Positions 49,871 through 61,775 of a stretch of 64,000 nt of DNA are shown here, piece by piece. The position numbers were made by a program, and so were the translations under genes. Every line of letters starts with the position of its first letter. Position 1 is the stretch's first letter. The stretch is taken from contig NZ_PIPK01000001.1 of the NCBI RefSeq assembly GCF_003987335.1, positions 62,001 through 126,000 on the forward strand. Direction: 5' to 3'. Origin of the DNA: Aliidiomarina maris (GTDB taxonomy: Bacteria; Pseudomonadota; Gammaproteobacteria; Enterobacterales; Alteromonadaceae). A model generated the notes under the pieces. It was not told the origin of the DNA and made no database searches. It was given only the letters and a program-made list of their open reading frames with translations.

Positions 49871-50449
49871 TTAACCTTCCAATAATGGTTTTAATTTTTT
49901 ATCGATAGCTTCACGTGCTCTAAAGATACGCGACCTAACCGTACCAATCGGACAATTCATCGTCACTGCAATTTCTTCATACCCCATACCATCCAACTCG
50001 CGCAAGGTAATTGCTTGCTTCAAATCGTCTGGCAAGGCATCAATCGCATCTAGCACTGTCTGTTTAATTTCATCCGACAGCATTTGGCTTTCAGGCGACG
50101 CAATATCTTTCAGACCATGCCCATCGTCTAAAAATTCCGCTTCCTGGGCATCAATATCACTTCCCGGCGGCTTGCGACCACGCGCTACAAGGTAATTCTT
50201 CGCAGTATTCACCGCAATTCTATACAACCAGGTATAAAATGCGCTTTCGCCACGAAAGTTCGGTAATGCCCGATAGGCTTTAATAAATGCTTCCTGAGCC
50301 ACATCTGGCACATCGCCTTGTTGCTTCACATAGCGCGAAATCAAACTCATAATTTTATGCTGGTACTTCTTCACCAGAATATCAAATGCAGCTTGATCGC
50401 CTTGTTGCACACGCTGTACAAGTTGTTGATCTATATCCTGTTCGCTCAT
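49871..50449 (-). CDS. rpoE: extracytoplasmic stress sigma factor RpoE
   Basis: This 192-residue ECF sigma factor has region 2 (DVAQEAFIKAYRALPNFRGESAFYTWLYRIAVNTAKNYL, shown by key residues) and region 4 (LKQAITLRELDGMGYEEIAVTM with NCPIGTVRSRIFRAREAID). It is close to E. coli sigmaE, including the start SEQDIDQQLVQRVQ. It leads rpoE-rseA-rseB-rseC. A sigmaE-type promoter 70-95 bases upstream shows probable autoregulation. Confidence 0.98.
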   Translation of the reverse strand: MSEQDIDQQLVQRVQQGDQAAFDILVKKYQHKIMSLISRYVKQQGDVPDVAQEAFIKAYRALPNFRGESAFYTWLYRIAVNTAKNYLVARGRKPPGSDIDAQEAEFLDDGHGLKDIASPESQMLSDEIKQTVLDAIDALPDDLKQAITLRELDGMGYEEIAVTMNCPIGTVRSRIFRAREAIDKKLKPLLEG

Positions 50450-50517
50450 CCGAGCCTACTCTCCCGTTCCCTTGCACGTACTACCTTGAGGATTGGCCCG
50501 AGCAACTAGACACATAC

Positions 50518-50544
50518 CTAGACCGGGCTTCTCTTAAAAAGTTC
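50518..50544 (-). promoter_or_regulatory. sigmaE-type promoter of rpoE
   Basis: On the minus strand GAACTT (50544-50539) is followed, after 16 bases, by TCTAG (50522-50518), fitting the sigmaE consensus GGAACTT-N16-TCTGA/TCTAA. It lies 69 bases before the rpoE ATG, consistent with known autoregulation of rpoE. Confidence 0.75.
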
Positions 50545-50605
50545 GCAATTCATCTACGAACAAGGGTAAAATTCTTTTTCAATCTTCACAACTGCACTGG
50601 AAATT

Positions 50606-52210
50606 ATGACATTTCATCAAGCGTTACAATGTGATGCGCTTATAATTGGCAGCGGCGCTGCTGGTTTATCATTGGCTCTAAAACTTGCTCAAGACCTGCG
50701 CGTTATAGTACTGAGTAAAGGCCCATTAGTCGAGGGCTCTACGTACTACGCTCAAGGTGGCATTGCAGCCGTATTTGATGAAAATGATAGCATTGAATCC
50801 CACGTTAGCGACACTTTAAAAGCCGGTGCAGGGTTATGCGATGAAGCCGTAGTTCACTTTACTGCGTCACGGGCCAAGTCAGCGCTGCAGTGGTTAATTG
50901 AACTAGGCACACCTTTTGACCAAGAAACCGATGCCCACGGTGAAGCGCGCTTTCATTTGACCCGTGAAGGCGGCCACAGCCACCGGCGTATTCTGCATGC
51001 TGCCGATGCCACTGGGCGCGCAGTACAAACCACATTAGTCGACCAAATTCACCGCCACCCTAACATTCAAGTGATGGAAGGTTTTAATGCCATAGACTTG
51101 ATCACCGATGGTCACGGCAGTGAACGCCGTTGCGTTGGTGCCTATGTGTGGAGCCGTGATGAAAAAGCCGTATATACGATTGGCGCACCTTTCGTAACGC
51201 TGGCCACAGGTGGCGCTAGCAAAGTATATCAATACACCAGTAACCCAGATGTAGCGTCCGGTGATGGTATTGCAATGGCCTGGCGTGCAGGTTGCCGGGT
51301 TGCGAATATGGAATTTAACCAATTCCATCCAACCTGCTTGTTCCACCCCAAAGCGCAAAATTTCTTACTCACAGAAGCCCTTCGAGGTGAAGGCGCTATC
51401 CTTAGGCGCCCCGACGGCAGTACTTTTATGCAAGATTTTCACCCCGACGCAGAACTAGCGCCCCGCGACGTCGTTGCCCGAGCGATCGACTTTGAAATGA
51501 AGCGTTTGGGTGCCGACTGTATGTTCTTAGATATTTCACATCAAGCACCAGACTTCATTCAGCAGCATTTCCCCACGATTTATCAGCGCTGCTTAGAGCT
51601 CGGCATTGACATCACTCAAGAGCCAATGCCCGTGGTGCCTGCGGCGCATTACACCTGCGGCGGTGTGATGGCGGATACCAATGCGCAAACCGACCTACCC
51701 GGCTTATATGCAATTGGTGAAGTCGCCTATACCGGGCTGCATGGCGCCAATCGCATGGCTAGCAATTCGTTGCTTGAATGCGTGGTATTTGCCCACGCGG
51801 CGGCTGAGCATATTATGCAACGCTGGCAACAGGTGGCGCCGCTACCTGACTTATCACCTTGGGATGAAAGCCAAGTCACCGATTCGGACGAGGAAGTGAT
51901 TATCCAGCACAATTGGCACGAATTGCGCCTATTTATGTGGGATTACGTCGGCATTGTGCGCACGAATAAGCGCCTTGCACGTGCGGCGCGTCGGATTGAA
52001 TTGCTGCAGCAGGAAATCCACGAATATTATGCGCACTTTCGAGTCAGCAACAACTTATTAGAATTGCGTAACTTAGTGCAGGTTGCAGAGCTCATTGTAA
52101 TGAGCGCAATGCAGCGCCATGAAAGCCGTGGATTGCATTACAACTTAGACTACCCTGAGTCACTGGATACCCCGCACCCGACCGTGTTAGCGCCGGGCAG
52201 ACAAGCCTAA
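50606..52210 (+). CDS. nadB: L-aspartate oxidase
   Basis: This 534-residue FAD enzyme oxidises L-aspartate to iminoaspartate, the first step of NAD synthesis. The FAD-binding start is [16 protein letters not shown]. The substrate and FAD segments [29 protein letters not shown] and [25 protein letters not shown] are intact, and [18 protein letters not shown] matches the family. It is divergent from rpoE (156 bases), the classic nadB-rpoE pair. Its last 24 bases overlap the end of ygfX on the other strand. Confidence 0.98.
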   Translation: MTFHQALQCDALIIGSGAAGLSLALKLAQDLRVIVLSKGPLVEGSTYYAQGGIAAVFDENDSIESHVSDTLKAGAGLCDEAVVHFTASRAKSALQWLIELGTPFDQETDAHGEARFHLTREGGHSHRRILHAADATGRAVQTTLVDQIHRHPNIQVMEGFNAIDLITDGHGSERRCVGAYVWSRDEKAVYTIGAPFVTLATGGASKVYQYTSNPDVASGDGIAMAWRAGCRVANMEFNQFHPTCLFHPKAQNFLLTEALRGEGAILRRPDGSTFMQDFHPDAELAPRDVVARAIDFEMKRLGADCMFLDISHQAPDFIQQHFPTIYQRCLELGIDITQEPMPVVPAAHYTCGGVMADTNAQTDLPGLYAIGEVAYTGLHGANRMASNSLLECVVFAHAAAEHIMQRWQQVAPLPDLSPWDESQVTDSDEEVIIQHNWHELRLFMWDYVGIVRTNKRLARAARRIELLQQEIHEYYAHFRVSNNLLELRNLVQVAELIVMSAMQRHESRGLHYNLDYPESLDTPHPTVLAPGRQA

Positions 52211-52687
52211 ACGCTGGCAGTAGCGACTGATGCGTTGAAAGCGCACCCAGTCGGCTGCAGACACCTGGGAAACGAACAGCCACACCCAAACCTGATCTGC
52301 GTTTTTCAGCGTTGCTGGCAAGCGCAGATAGTCGAATGCGTCTGGCGCGGACTGACAGCGCGTAAGCCGCAGCGCGAGCCACACTGGCGTAACTAGTGCG
52401 CGCTGAATCCGATAATCAGCCAGCTCACCGGTTTCACATAGCACTAAATGTTGCGCAGGTAACCATGGGGGCTTCAAATAGGCGAGCTGCCAGCTTGCCA
52501 GCAGCAATAATGGCCAAACCCAGAGCCAGTCCCCCCACCAGTGAATGCCGTGCGCCCAAGGGCTTATTTGCCATAGAACCCATGCTGCAACGGCAACAAA
52601 AAAGGCTGCACCTAGCATGTGCAGCCTTTGGTGAATACGGGTAAACCGAATCGTCACCTGCCAACGTTGAACCCGATGTGTCGTCAC
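52187..52687 (-). CDS. ygfX: YgfX/CptA-family membrane protein
   Basis: This 166-residue protein has two N-terminal hydrophobic segments (about 23-42 and 52-68) followed by a soluble domain with [13 protein letters not shown]. Position directly after sdhE and this layout identify the YgfX (CptA) family, an inner-membrane partner of SdhE described in E. coli as a toxin affecting cytoskeleton proteins, a claim still debated. It is four bases after sdhE. Its 3' end overlaps nadB by 24 bases tail-to-tail. Confidence 0.8.
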   Translation of the reverse strand: MTTHRVQRWQVTIRFTRIHQRLHMLGAAFFVAVAAWVLWQISPWAHGIHWWGDWLWVWPLLLLASWQLAYLKPPWLPAQHLVLCETGELADYRIQRALVTPVWLALRLTRCQSAPDAFDYLRLPATLKNADQVWVWLFVSQVSAADWVRFQRISRYCQRLGLSARR

Positions 52688-52691
52688 CTAT

Positions 52692-52967
52692 CTAGACTTT
52701 AACGCGACTTAGCATGAGCTTCACCATGCCATCAAGCTCTGGGTCTTCGCATTGCTGGTGCCCCATGAACCAAGCAAACAGATCAGGATCGTCACACGTA
52801 ATCAAACGTCTAAACACCGCCTTTTGCGCATCACTTAGCTCATCATAGGCTTCTTCAACGAAGGGCAAAAATAACACGTCGAGCTCTAACATGCCGCGAC
52901 GACATGCCCAGCGTAAACGCTTTTTATCGATTAACGCGTCTGCTGATTGTTTGACCATTTCCATCAT
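52692..52967 (-). CDS. sdhE: FAD assembly factor SdhE
   Basis: This 91-residue cytoplasmic protein promotes covalent FAD attachment to succinate dehydrogenase/fumarate reductase. The key RGMLELD (RGxxE) motif lies near residues 24-30, with LPFVEEAYDELSDAQKAVFRRLI and DDPDLFAWFMG following. Length is standard. It is cotranscribed with ygfX and divergent from ygfZ. The start may be at either of two adjacent ATG codons. Confidence 0.95.
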   Translation of the reverse strand: MMEMVKQSADALIDKKRLRWACRRGMLELDVLFLPFVEEAYDELSDAQKAVFRRLITCDDPDLFAWFMGHQQCEDPELDGMVKLMLSRVKV

Positions 52968-53070
52968 TACTTCCCCACAGATAGTCGGTTATGAGACATA
53001 TAATATCACGCAACCCAGCGCGCAGCAGCTTGTAATCCAGAATTATGCCCCCACTATTGATAAATCCGTG

Positions 53071-54015
53071 ATGGCTGACAACACTAAGTCACATCATTTG
53101 CTAATTTTAAGTCGCTTAGACCAAGCCCATTATATTGAGTTAGTTATGCAACCGAAATCACAGCAATTAGTAAGCGTTATTCATGTCGCTGGTGCAGATG
53201 CGGCTAAGTTTCTTCAGGGGCAACTAACAGCCGATGTCGTTAATCTTGCGCCCATGCAATGGTGTTACGCCGGCCATTGTGACGCGAAAGGCAAGCTATG
53301 GGCGGTCATGCGAGTAGTCAAGACAGGTAACGATTTTTACTTGCTCATCGACCCTGAAAGCAGTGACGCGTCGCTTACCCAGCTCAAGAAATTTAGCGTG
53401 TTTAGTCAAGTTACTTTTAGCGACATAAGCGGTGAAGTAAGTGCTGTGTTCAAGACCACAAGTCCGCTGCCGTTGCATCAGGTTGAGCAACACGCTCAGG
53501 TACTCGCAATCGGTTTTGGCCCGAGTAGTCTGCACATTGATTTAGCACCGCAAGCCGTTGCGGCCGACCATGGTTCGCAACATCTTGACGCTTGGCAGCG
53601 CTTTGAACTCGAAACTGGCGTACCGAGGCTAGCGCCAGAAACTATCGCGGAATATGTGCCGCAGATGGTAGGTCTTGACCGCTTAGGTGGGATTAACTTT
53701 AAAAAAGGTTGCTATATTGGCCAGGAAACCGTGGCGCGTATGCATTACTTAGGTCAGAACAAACGCGCCCCGCGTCTGTTAACCGGTAGTTTAGGTCAGA
53801 GCAACCACACAATGCCCGCACCCGGCACCGTGTTAGAGCAAAAACTCGGCGACAACTGGCGCCGTGCGGGTGCAGTTATTAACGCAGTGCGTTATGATAG
53901 TAGCGAGGTGGGCGTGTTAGCTGTTTTACCGGCTGATATACAAGACGACACCAATATTCGCATCAAGGGCGATGAGCAAAGTGTTCTAACTTTACGCCCC
54001 AAATTCGACAATTAG
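53071..54015 (+). CDS. ygfZ: folate-binding Fe-S cluster maintenance protein YgfZ
   Basis: This roughly 314-residue GcvT-like protein supports repair or assembly of Fe-S enzymes with tetrahydrofolate. The invariant motif KGCYIGQETVARMHY (about 211-225), with its functional Cys, is present, as is FLQGQLTADVVNL near the N-terminus. The frame is open back to 52891 but that part is antisense to sdhE, so I set ATG 53071 (MADNTKSHH). The ribosome site is weak. It is divergent from sdhE and followed by slyD at 10 bases. Confidence 0.92.
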   Translation: MADNTKSHHLLILSRLDQAHYIELVMQPKSQQLVSVIHVAGADAAKFLQGQLTADVVNLAPMQWCYAGHCDAKGKLWAVMRVVKTGNDFYLLIDPESSDASLTQLKKFSVFSQVTFSDISGEVSAVFKTTSPLPLHQVEQHAQVLAIGFGPSSLHIDLAPQAVAADHGSQHLDAWQRFELETGVPRLAPETIAEYVPQMVGLDRLGGINFKKGCYIGQETVARMHYLGQNKRAPRLLTGSLGQSNHTMPAPGTVLEQKLGDNWRRAGAVINAVRYDSSEVGVLAVLPADIQDDTNIRIKGDEQSVLTLRPKFDN

Positions 54016-54025
54016 GAAATATCTA

Positions 54026-54511
54026 ATGAGTGAAGCAATTAGCGCAGATAAAGCCGTAACTATCCATTATGCTGTTAAAAACCCAGCTGGAGAAGTTCTT
54101 GATAAATCTAGCGAAGAGCAGCCGCTTGCCTTTATTTTTGGCCGTGGCATGTTAATTCCAGGGTTGGAAAAAGCATTAGAAGGCAAAACAGCAGGCGACA
54201 CTTTCTCTGCTGACGTAGCTGCGGCTGAAGCTTACGGTGAGCGTCACGACGGTTTGGTACAAGCTGTACCACGCGAAATGTTTGGCGACAACGACGTACA
54301 ACCAGGTATGCAATTCCGTGCAAGTACTGATCACGGTGAGCAATCGGTTTTAGTCGTTGAAGTTGACGAAAAAACTGTGACCGTTGATGGTAACCATCCT
54401 TTAGCAGGTGTTGATTTAAGCTTTGACGTTGAAGTTGTTGACGTGCGTGAAGCAACTGCTGAAGAACTTGACCATGGTCACGTACATGGTAAAGGCGGCG
54501 TCGAGCACTAA
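54026..54511 (+). CDS. slyD: FKBP-type peptidyl-prolyl isomerase, SlyD-like
   Basis: This 161-residue cytoplasmic prolyl isomerase/chaperone has an FKBP domain interrupted by the insert-in-flap domain (AYGERHDGLVQAVPREMFGD). GMLIPGLEKALEGKTAGD and NHPLAGVDLSFDVEVVDVREAT are SlyD-like. The metal-binding C-terminal tail of SlyD is reduced here to HGHVHGKGGVEH, so nickel handling may be limited. It could instead be named an FkpB/SlpA relative, but the insert domain favours SlyD. Ten bases after ygfZ; a terminator follows. Confidence 0.88.
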   Translation: MSEAISADKAVTIHYAVKNPAGEVLDKSSEEQPLAFIFGRGMLIPGLEKALEGKTAGDTFSADVAAAEAYGERHDGLVQAVPREMFGDNDVQPGMQFRASTDHGEQSVLVVEVDEKTVTVDGNHPLAGVDLSFDVEVVDVREATAEELDHGHVHGKGGVEH

Positions 54512-54562
54512 TCGAACACTAAGTGCCGAGCCCAAACTGAATGATTTGAATGATTCAGCATA

Positions 54563-54596
54563 AAAAAACCCCGCAGCCTTCGCCGCGGGGTTTTTT
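54563..54596. terminator. bidirectional terminator between slyD and katG
   Basis: A 12-base-pair stem (aaaaaaccccgc / gcggggtttttt) with a ten-base loop; A and T runs on either side fit both converging genes. Confidence 0.93.
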
Positions 54597-54631
54597 GTTA
54601 GCTACTTTTTAGTACCAATACATAGCCCGTG

Positions 54632-56890
<2,259 letters not shown>

Positions 56891-57020
56891 TCAAACTTCA
56901 ATAATGAATTAAGACTTAATTAAGTTAAGTGAGATTAAACTAACTAAAAAGCTGAGGTTTGTACAACCACTTGTTTCGAATGACTAGATTGGTTTTATTG
57001 ATATGGCGCAAGCGGCCAAT

Positions 57021-57051
57021 AAAAAAGCCCCTACTTCACAGTAAAGGCTTT
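57021..57051 (-). terminator. rho-independent terminator after glnS
   Basis: The stem aaagcc / ggcttt continues after a two-base internal loop with tact / agta and a TCAC tip. The minus strand reads on into GGCTTTTTTATT. It ends glnS about 20 bases after its stop. Confidence 0.8.
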
Positions 57052-57071
57052 CAACTGAGCGTAACAATCCG

Positions 57072-58754
57072 TTATGCGTCGTTGTCACTTTGATCCATTT
57101 TCGCCCAACTATCGCGTAAGCCCACTGTGCGGTTAAACACCAGCTTACCTTCTGCCGCAAACTCACTGTCGACACAAAAGTAACCGGTACGCTCAAATTG
57201 GTATCCCGCTTCCGGCGCCGCAGATGCAAGTGAAGGCTCTACTATGCCTTGCACAATTTGCAAAGAGTTCGGGTTCAGCGCATCGGCAAACACCGCTTCC
57301 GCCGCAGGGTTTGGAACCTGGAAAAGGCGGTCATACAAGCGGATTTCCGCAGCCACTCCTTCACTGGCTGAGACCCAGTGAATGACGCCTTTTACTTTAC
57401 GGCCGTCAGCAGGATCCTGACCTAAAGTATCAGGGTCGTAACTACAGTATACGGTAGTCACATTGCCCTCAGCATCGCTGTCAAAGCGTTCTGCTTTGAT
57501 GACATAGGCATTGCGCAAGCGTACTTCTTTGCCCAGCACCAAACGCTTAAACTTCTTATTCGCGGACTCGCGGAAATCTTCACGCTCGATGTAGACTTCA
57601 CGGGTAAATGGCACTTCACGTTGACCCATCTCTGGCTTATTTGGATGATTCGGCGCCACCAAGGTTTCAACCTTGTCTTGCGGGTAATTTTCAATCACGA
57701 CTTTAATCGGATCCAAAACGGCCATTGCGCGGGGCGCATTTTCATTTAAGTCGTCGCGGACACAGGCTTCAAGGATACCCATTTCGACTTGGTTATCCAT
57801 TTTGGTCACCCCGATGCGGTGCGCAAATTCACGCATTGATGCTGGGGTATAGCCGCGTCGACGCAAGCCTGCAATGGTCGGCATACGTGGATCGTTCCAA
57901 CCTTCGACATGCCCTTCCACCACTAAATCATTCAGTTTACGCTTACTCATTACCGTATATTCAAGGTTCAGTCGCGAAAACTCAATTTGCTGTGGGTGGC
58001 ATTCAATGCTGATATTGTCCAGCACCCAATCGTAAAGACGACGGTTGTCTTGGAATTCAAGGGTACATAGCGAATGGGTAATACCCTCTAAGGCGTCCGA
58101 AATACAATGGGTGAAATCGTACATCGGGTACACGCACCAAGTGTCACCGGTTTGATGATGATGCACATGACGAATACGATAAATAACTGGGTCGCGCATA
58201 CACATGAACGGTGACGCCATATCAATTTTGGCGCGCAAACTACATTCACCTTCCTGATACTTACCGGCAGTCATATCGGCAAAATGCTGCAAATTATCCG
58301 CCACTGCAGTATCACGATATGGGCTATTGGTGCCTTTCTCGGTCAAAGTTCCACGCATCGCCCGCATATCTTCTTGCGACGAGAAATCGACATACGCCAA
58401 GCCTTTTTCAATCAGCTCAATAGCGAAGCCGTGTAAGGCGTCAAAATAGTCTGAAGAAAAGCGTGGCTTACCTTCCCATTCAAAACCAAGCCACTGCACA
58501 TCTCGCTTAATCGAGTTGATGTACTCTACGCTCTCTTTCAAAGGGTTGGTGTCGTCAAACCGTAAATTACACTTACCTTGATAATCTTGCGCAATACCGA
58601 AGTTCAATACGATCGATTTCGCATGGCCAATGTGTAAATAGCCGTTTGGCTCAGGTGGAAAACGTGTGTGCACGCTTGCGTGCTTACCTGAGGCTAAATC
58701 CTGGTCGATAATTTTACGAATAAAGTTGCTTGCTCGAGGCGCGCTATCTGCCAT
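57072..58754 (-). CDS. glnS: glutaminyl-tRNA synthetase
   Basis: This 560-residue class Ic aminoacyl-tRNA synthetase has the HIGH motif in [15 protein letters not shown], the second motif reads VMSKRKL (for KMSKS), and [18 protein letters not shown] and the C-terminal anticodon-binding beta barrels fit E. coli GlnRS. Length is normal. It is monocistronic, with a terminator downstream and pxpC further on in the opposite upstream direction (same strand, 74 bases). Confidence 0.98.
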   Translation of the reverse strand: MADSAPRASNFIRKIIDQDLASGKHASVHTRFPPEPNGYLHIGHAKSIVLNFGIAQDYQGKCNLRFDDTNPLKESVEYINSIKRDVQWLGFEWEGKPRFSSDYFDALHGFAIELIEKGLAYVDFSSQEDMRAMRGTLTEKGTNSPYRDTAVADNLQHFADMTAGKYQEGECSLRAKIDMASPFMCMRDPVIYRIRHVHHHQTGDTWCVYPMYDFTHCISDALEGITHSLCTLEFQDNRRLYDWVLDNISIECHPQQIEFSRLNLEYTVMSKRKLNDLVVEGHVEGWNDPRMPTIAGLRRRGYTPASMREFAHRIGVTKMDNQVEMGILEACVRDDLNENAPRAMAVLDPIKVVIENYPQDKVETLVAPNHPNKPEMGQREVPFTREVYIEREDFRESANKKFKRLVLGKEVRLRNAYVIKAERFDSDAEGNVTTVYCSYDPDTLGQDPADGRKVKGVIHWVSASEGVAAEIRLYDRLFQVPNPAAEAVFADALNPNSLQIVQGIVEPSLASAAPEAGYQFERTGYFCVDSEFAAEGKLVFNRTVGLRDSWAKMDQSDNDA

Positions 58755-58828
58755 GAAAAATGGTCTCCGACTACCAAAACTGTCTAAGTCACAAAAATGA
58801 TTGATATGATCGCAACAAAACGCTTCGC

Positions 58829-59767
58829 TTACAAGCCGAAAAAGCGCAGATATCGGCGCATTTGCTGCTGTGCTGTGGTTAACCCAATCGGTTTAAAGTA
58901 AATCCGTGTGCCTGGCTGTCGCTGCGCTAACGCAAAACCATCTAACGGCAGGATATTACCTACTTTGGGGTAACCGCCAAGGGTCTGGCGATCATTCAGC
59001 ATCACTATCGGTTGCCCATCTGGCGGAATTTGCACCGCGCCATAACTCAATGGCTCGGACAACAATTCTATGGCCGGGCTAGTAATCGCTTCGCCTTGCA
59101 TGCGAGCGCCCATTCGGTCACTGCGCTTGTCTAACTCAAAGGGTTGGGTCAGCAATTGCTGCCAGGCACTGCGGCTAAATTTTTGTTGCTGATAACCTGG
59201 AATAATATGGATGGTCAGTGCGCCGCTATAATCCGGCATGAAGCGTTGCGGTAATTGCCTTGCAATGCCCTCTTCGTGCTGCATCGCCACCGGCAACATA
59301 TCACCTTCATGCAATGGCTCACCATTGCCATGCACGCCGCCAAGCTGATCGCGCGGCACAGTGGCGCAACTGCTAAGTTGAGGCTTCACCTGAAAACCAC
59401 CTTTCACGCCTAAATAAGCGCGAAAACCTAAACGCGGGTAACCAAATTTAAGCTTATCGCCGACACATACCCATACACTGCGCCATGGCACCTGCGGACG
59501 ACCATTGATGGTTAAGTTTAAATCCCCGCCAGTGAGCGCAATCATGCAGTTGGTGCGCGCTTCAAGCTCAAGCCCACCAGCGGTTATCTCCAGCACGCTG
59601 GCACTGGCAGGGTTATCCAATAAGCGGTTGGCCCAATTTGCTGCAAGCGCGTCCATAGGGCCACCATGGGTAACTCCAATATGTTCGTAACCGAAGCGCC
59701 CCGGGTCTTGTACCAACGCAAAAAAGCCTTTTTTTAAGACCCGAAATCCAGTTGCTATCTCTTTCAT
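58829..59767 (-). CDS. pxpC: 5-oxoprolinase subunit PxpC
   Basis: This 312-residue subunit belongs to the biotin-dependent carboxylase-like (KipA/AHS2) family. PxpABC hydrolyses the cyclic damage product 5-oxoproline to glutamate using ATP. The start is [30 protein letters not shown], and [10 protein letters not shown] plus [14 protein letters not shown] are family motifs. ATG 59767 shares one base with the pxpB stop (TGATG); the frame is open six codons upstream but that is pxpB sequence. Last of the pxp operon. Confidence 0.95.
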   Translation of the reverse strand: MKEIATGFRVLKKGFFALVQDPGRFGYEHIGVTHGGPMDALAANWANRLLDNPASASVLEITAGGLELEARTNCMIALTGGDLNLTINGRPQVPWRSVWVCVGDKLKFGYPRLGFRAYLGVKGGFQVKPQLSSCATVPRDQLGGVHGNGEPLHEGDMLPVAMQHEEGIARQLPQRFMPDYSGALTIHIIPGYQQQKFSRSAWQQLLTQPFELDKRSDRMGARMQGEAITSPAIELLSEPLSYGAVQIPPDGQPIVMLNDRQTLGGYPKVGNILPLDGFALAQRQPGTRIYFKPIGLTTAQQQMRRYLRFFGL

Positions 59768-60471
59768 CAGTGCGCTGCCTTCCATGCTGCAATATCATTT
59801 TCGGCGATCGCGACAAAGCGTACACGGTCACCGACTTGTAACGGCGTCATCGGTTCGCTGTCAGGATCAAACCAGCGTATTGGGCTATAACCTAATATAT
59901 GCCAACCACCAGGCGATGCTTGCGGGTAGACGGCAGTTTGTTGTCCTGCAATGGCGACACTACCGGCAGGCACTTGCTGGCGAGGGGTCGCTCGGCGCGG
60001 TAATTGTAGCTCGGCTGGCAACGTACCCAAATAGCTAAACCCAGGTGCAAAGCCTAATGCGTACACCAAATACTCAGCGCTACTATGGGCTTGAATCACA
60101 TCCTCTTCGCTTAATCCTGTTTGCTCGGCCACATAGGCTAGGTCTGGGCCATGCTGGCCGCCATACACCACAGGAATATCGATACTGCGCTGACTCTCCG
60201 GCTGCGGCGCGATATCGTCTACCTCGGTAATTGCCCGCTCGAGTAGCTGCTGCAAATCATACATTCGACATTGGCGCGGGTCGTAGTCAACCAGCAGCGT
60301 AGTATAGGCAGGCACAGCCTGGGCAACGATATGCCCATATTGAGTTAATAAGTGCTGGCGTAACGCTTGCAAATAAACAGGCAAGTTCGGATTCAACTGA
60401 TCACCAAAACGGATCAGCAGTGCGTTGACTCCTGCAATTTCAAAGCTATAAGGCGGGCGGTTAACACGCAT
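59767..60471 (-). CDS. pxpB: 5-oxoprolinase subunit PxpB
   Basis: This 234-residue KipI/AHS1-family subunit starts YSFEIAGVNALLIRFGDQ. It carries ALGFAPGFSYLGTLPAELQLPRR, a family hallmark, and TAVYPQASPGGWHILGYSP near the C-terminus. In Bacillus the homologous KipI inhibits the kinase KinA, but in this operon the 5-oxoprolinase role is much more likely. It is 51 bases after pxpA and coupled to pxpC. Confidence 0.95.
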   Translation of the reverse strand: MRVNRPPYSFEIAGVNALLIRFGDQLNPNLPVYLQALRQHLLTQYGHIVAQAVPAYTTLLVDYDPRQCRMYDLQQLLERAITEVDDIAPQPESQRSIDIPVVYGGQHGPDLAYVAEQTGLSEEDVIQAHSSAEYLVYALGFAPGFSYLGTLPAELQLPRRATPRQQVPAGSVAIAGQQTAVYPQASPGGWHILGYSPIRWFDPDSEPMTPLQVGDRVRFVAIAENDIAAWKAAH

Positions 60472-60522
60472 TGGGTCATCCCTTTGATAAAAAATCAGGG
60501 CCGACCCTAATGGTCAGCCGAA

Positions 60523-61272
60523 TTATGATGGGCCTTGTAACATGTGGCGAATGGCTTTCACTGCCGCCAAAGCCGCCTGATTATCGCCATGTACACATAA
60601 TGTGTCGGCAGCTAGCGCAATGGTATTCCCAGTCGCTGTTGTCACTTGTTGCTGCTCTGCAATAGTCTTTGCTTGGGCAACAATGGCGTCTAAGTGTTGA
60701 TGTACAGCGCCTGGCTGATCGCGTGCAAGCAATTGACCATTATCAGCGTAAGCCCGGTCTGCAAAGGCTTCGAAACGTAACGTTAAACCTGGATAGTCGC
60801 CGCTCGCGACTTCATCAATGAAGTGAGTGCGATTGGGGTTGGCTAACATCACTAAAGCTAACGGCGTTGGATAATCACTTACGGCCTGATATATCGCGCG
60901 GCGTGTCGGCTCATCATTCATCATTGCATGGTACAGCGCACCATGCGGTTTAACATACCCGACCTGTGCACCCTGTGCTTGCGCAACCCCTGCAATCGCA
61001 GCAATTTGATACAGCACAGTGGCGTACACCTGGTCGGCACTTAAGCCCATCGGACGGCGTCCAAACCCTTGCTTGTCCGGATAACCGGGATGCGCGCCTA
61101 TTTCAACCCCATGCTGCTGAGCCAAGCGTACCGTGCGCAATAAAGTATCGGGGTCTGATGCATGCATACCGCAGGCAATATTAGCCTGGTCTATCAGCGG
61201 CATAATATCGGCGTCCAACCCCATCGACCAAGCGCCAAAACTTTCGCCTAAATCGCAATTTAGTTTCAACAT
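60523..61272 (-). CDS. pxpA: 5-oxoprolinase subunit PxpA
   Basis: This 249-residue LamB/YcsF-family subunit starts LKLNCDLGESFGAWSMGLD. It contains NIACGMHASDPDTLL, GAHPGYPDKQGFGRR and VKPHGALYH, all family signatures with likely catalytic Asp/His residues. The ATG follows the TAA of the upstream small membrane gene with no intervening base, so the two are translationally coupled. Confidence 0.96.
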   Translation of the reverse strand: MLKLNCDLGESFGAWSMGLDADIMPLIDQANIACGMHASDPDTLLRTVRLAQQHGVEIGAHPGYPDKQGFGRRPMGLSADQVYATVLYQIAAIAGVAQAQGAQVGYVKPHGALYHAMMNDEPTRRAIYQAVSDYPTPLALVMLANPNRTHFIDEVASGDYPGLTLRFEAFADRAYADNGQLLARDQPGAVHQHLDAIVAQAKTIAEQQQVTTATGNTIALAADTLCVHGDNQAALAAVKAIRHMLQGPS

Positions 61273-61653
61273 TTATGCTTCACGTTTTTGTGAGAACTGC
61301 GCCTGTGTGCGAATAAACGCATACAAACCAAAGCCAACCGCCACTAACCATAGAGTAGGCTGGGCTAAAAACCAATGTCCGTGCTCGAAGTAAATCGCCA
61401 CCGAAGCAATGATACCGAAGGACACTAACGCTGTGGTCACATACACCACTGGCACTGCAAGCTTTTGCACGCGGTCAAATTTCAACAACCCCGCTAAGCA
61501 ACCAAAAATAATACCGATGGCGATGGGCATAAATACTCCATGCCAATTCAGCCCAGTACTCGCAATCAGGTTGGCTAAGTCTTGTGGGTCACTGAGTAAG
61601 AAAATCATCCCGATAGGCGCAGTCACTGCTGCAATGGTCTTTTGTATATTCAT
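61273..61653 (-). CDS. unrecognised four-helix membrane protein leading the pxp operon
   Basis: This roughly 126-residue protein is very hydrophobic, with about four predicted transmembrane helices (near 5-20, 36-57, 66-88 and 92-112) and a short charged tail (RTQAQFSQKREA). I do not recognise the family. Its stop touches the pxpA start, so it is expressed with pxpABC. A role in 5-oxoproline uptake is conceivable but it is small for a transporter. ATG 61653 is preferred over the one two codons upstream on spacing from GAAG. Confidence 0.65.
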   Translation of the reverse strand: MNIQKTIAAVTAPIGMIFLLSDPQDLANLIASTGLNWHGVFMPIAIGIIFGCLAGLLKFDRVQKLAVPVVYVTTALVSFGIIASVAIYFEHGHWFLAQPTLWLVAVGFGLYAFIRTQAQFSQKREA

Positions 61654-61708
61654 AATCATCGCTTCAAAGCTAAGGAGTTACTATGATGCCAAAGGCTGAA
61701 CAAAATAC

Positions 61709-61736
61709 AAAGCCGACTATGGTCGCAGTCGGCTTT
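61709..61736 (-). terminator. rho-independent terminator after the SDR gene
   Basis: A perfect 10-base-pair stem (aaagccgact / agtcggcttt) with an eight-base loop. The minus strand continues TTTGTATTTTG and the plus side reads ATTTGATTT. It separates the SDR gene from the pxp operon. Confidence 0.82.
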
Positions 61737-61775
61737 ATTTGATTTCGGCATCGTTACAAGACACTAACTCAAAGG

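Noticed and set aside
52891-53070. 60-codon extension of ygfZ
   Set aside because: It reads through the divergent sdhE promoter and coding region; YgfZ proteins begin near the chosen ATG.
54132-54455. 107-codon minus-strand frame opposite slyD
   Set aside because: Entirely antisense to SlyD, Gln/Arg-rich noise.
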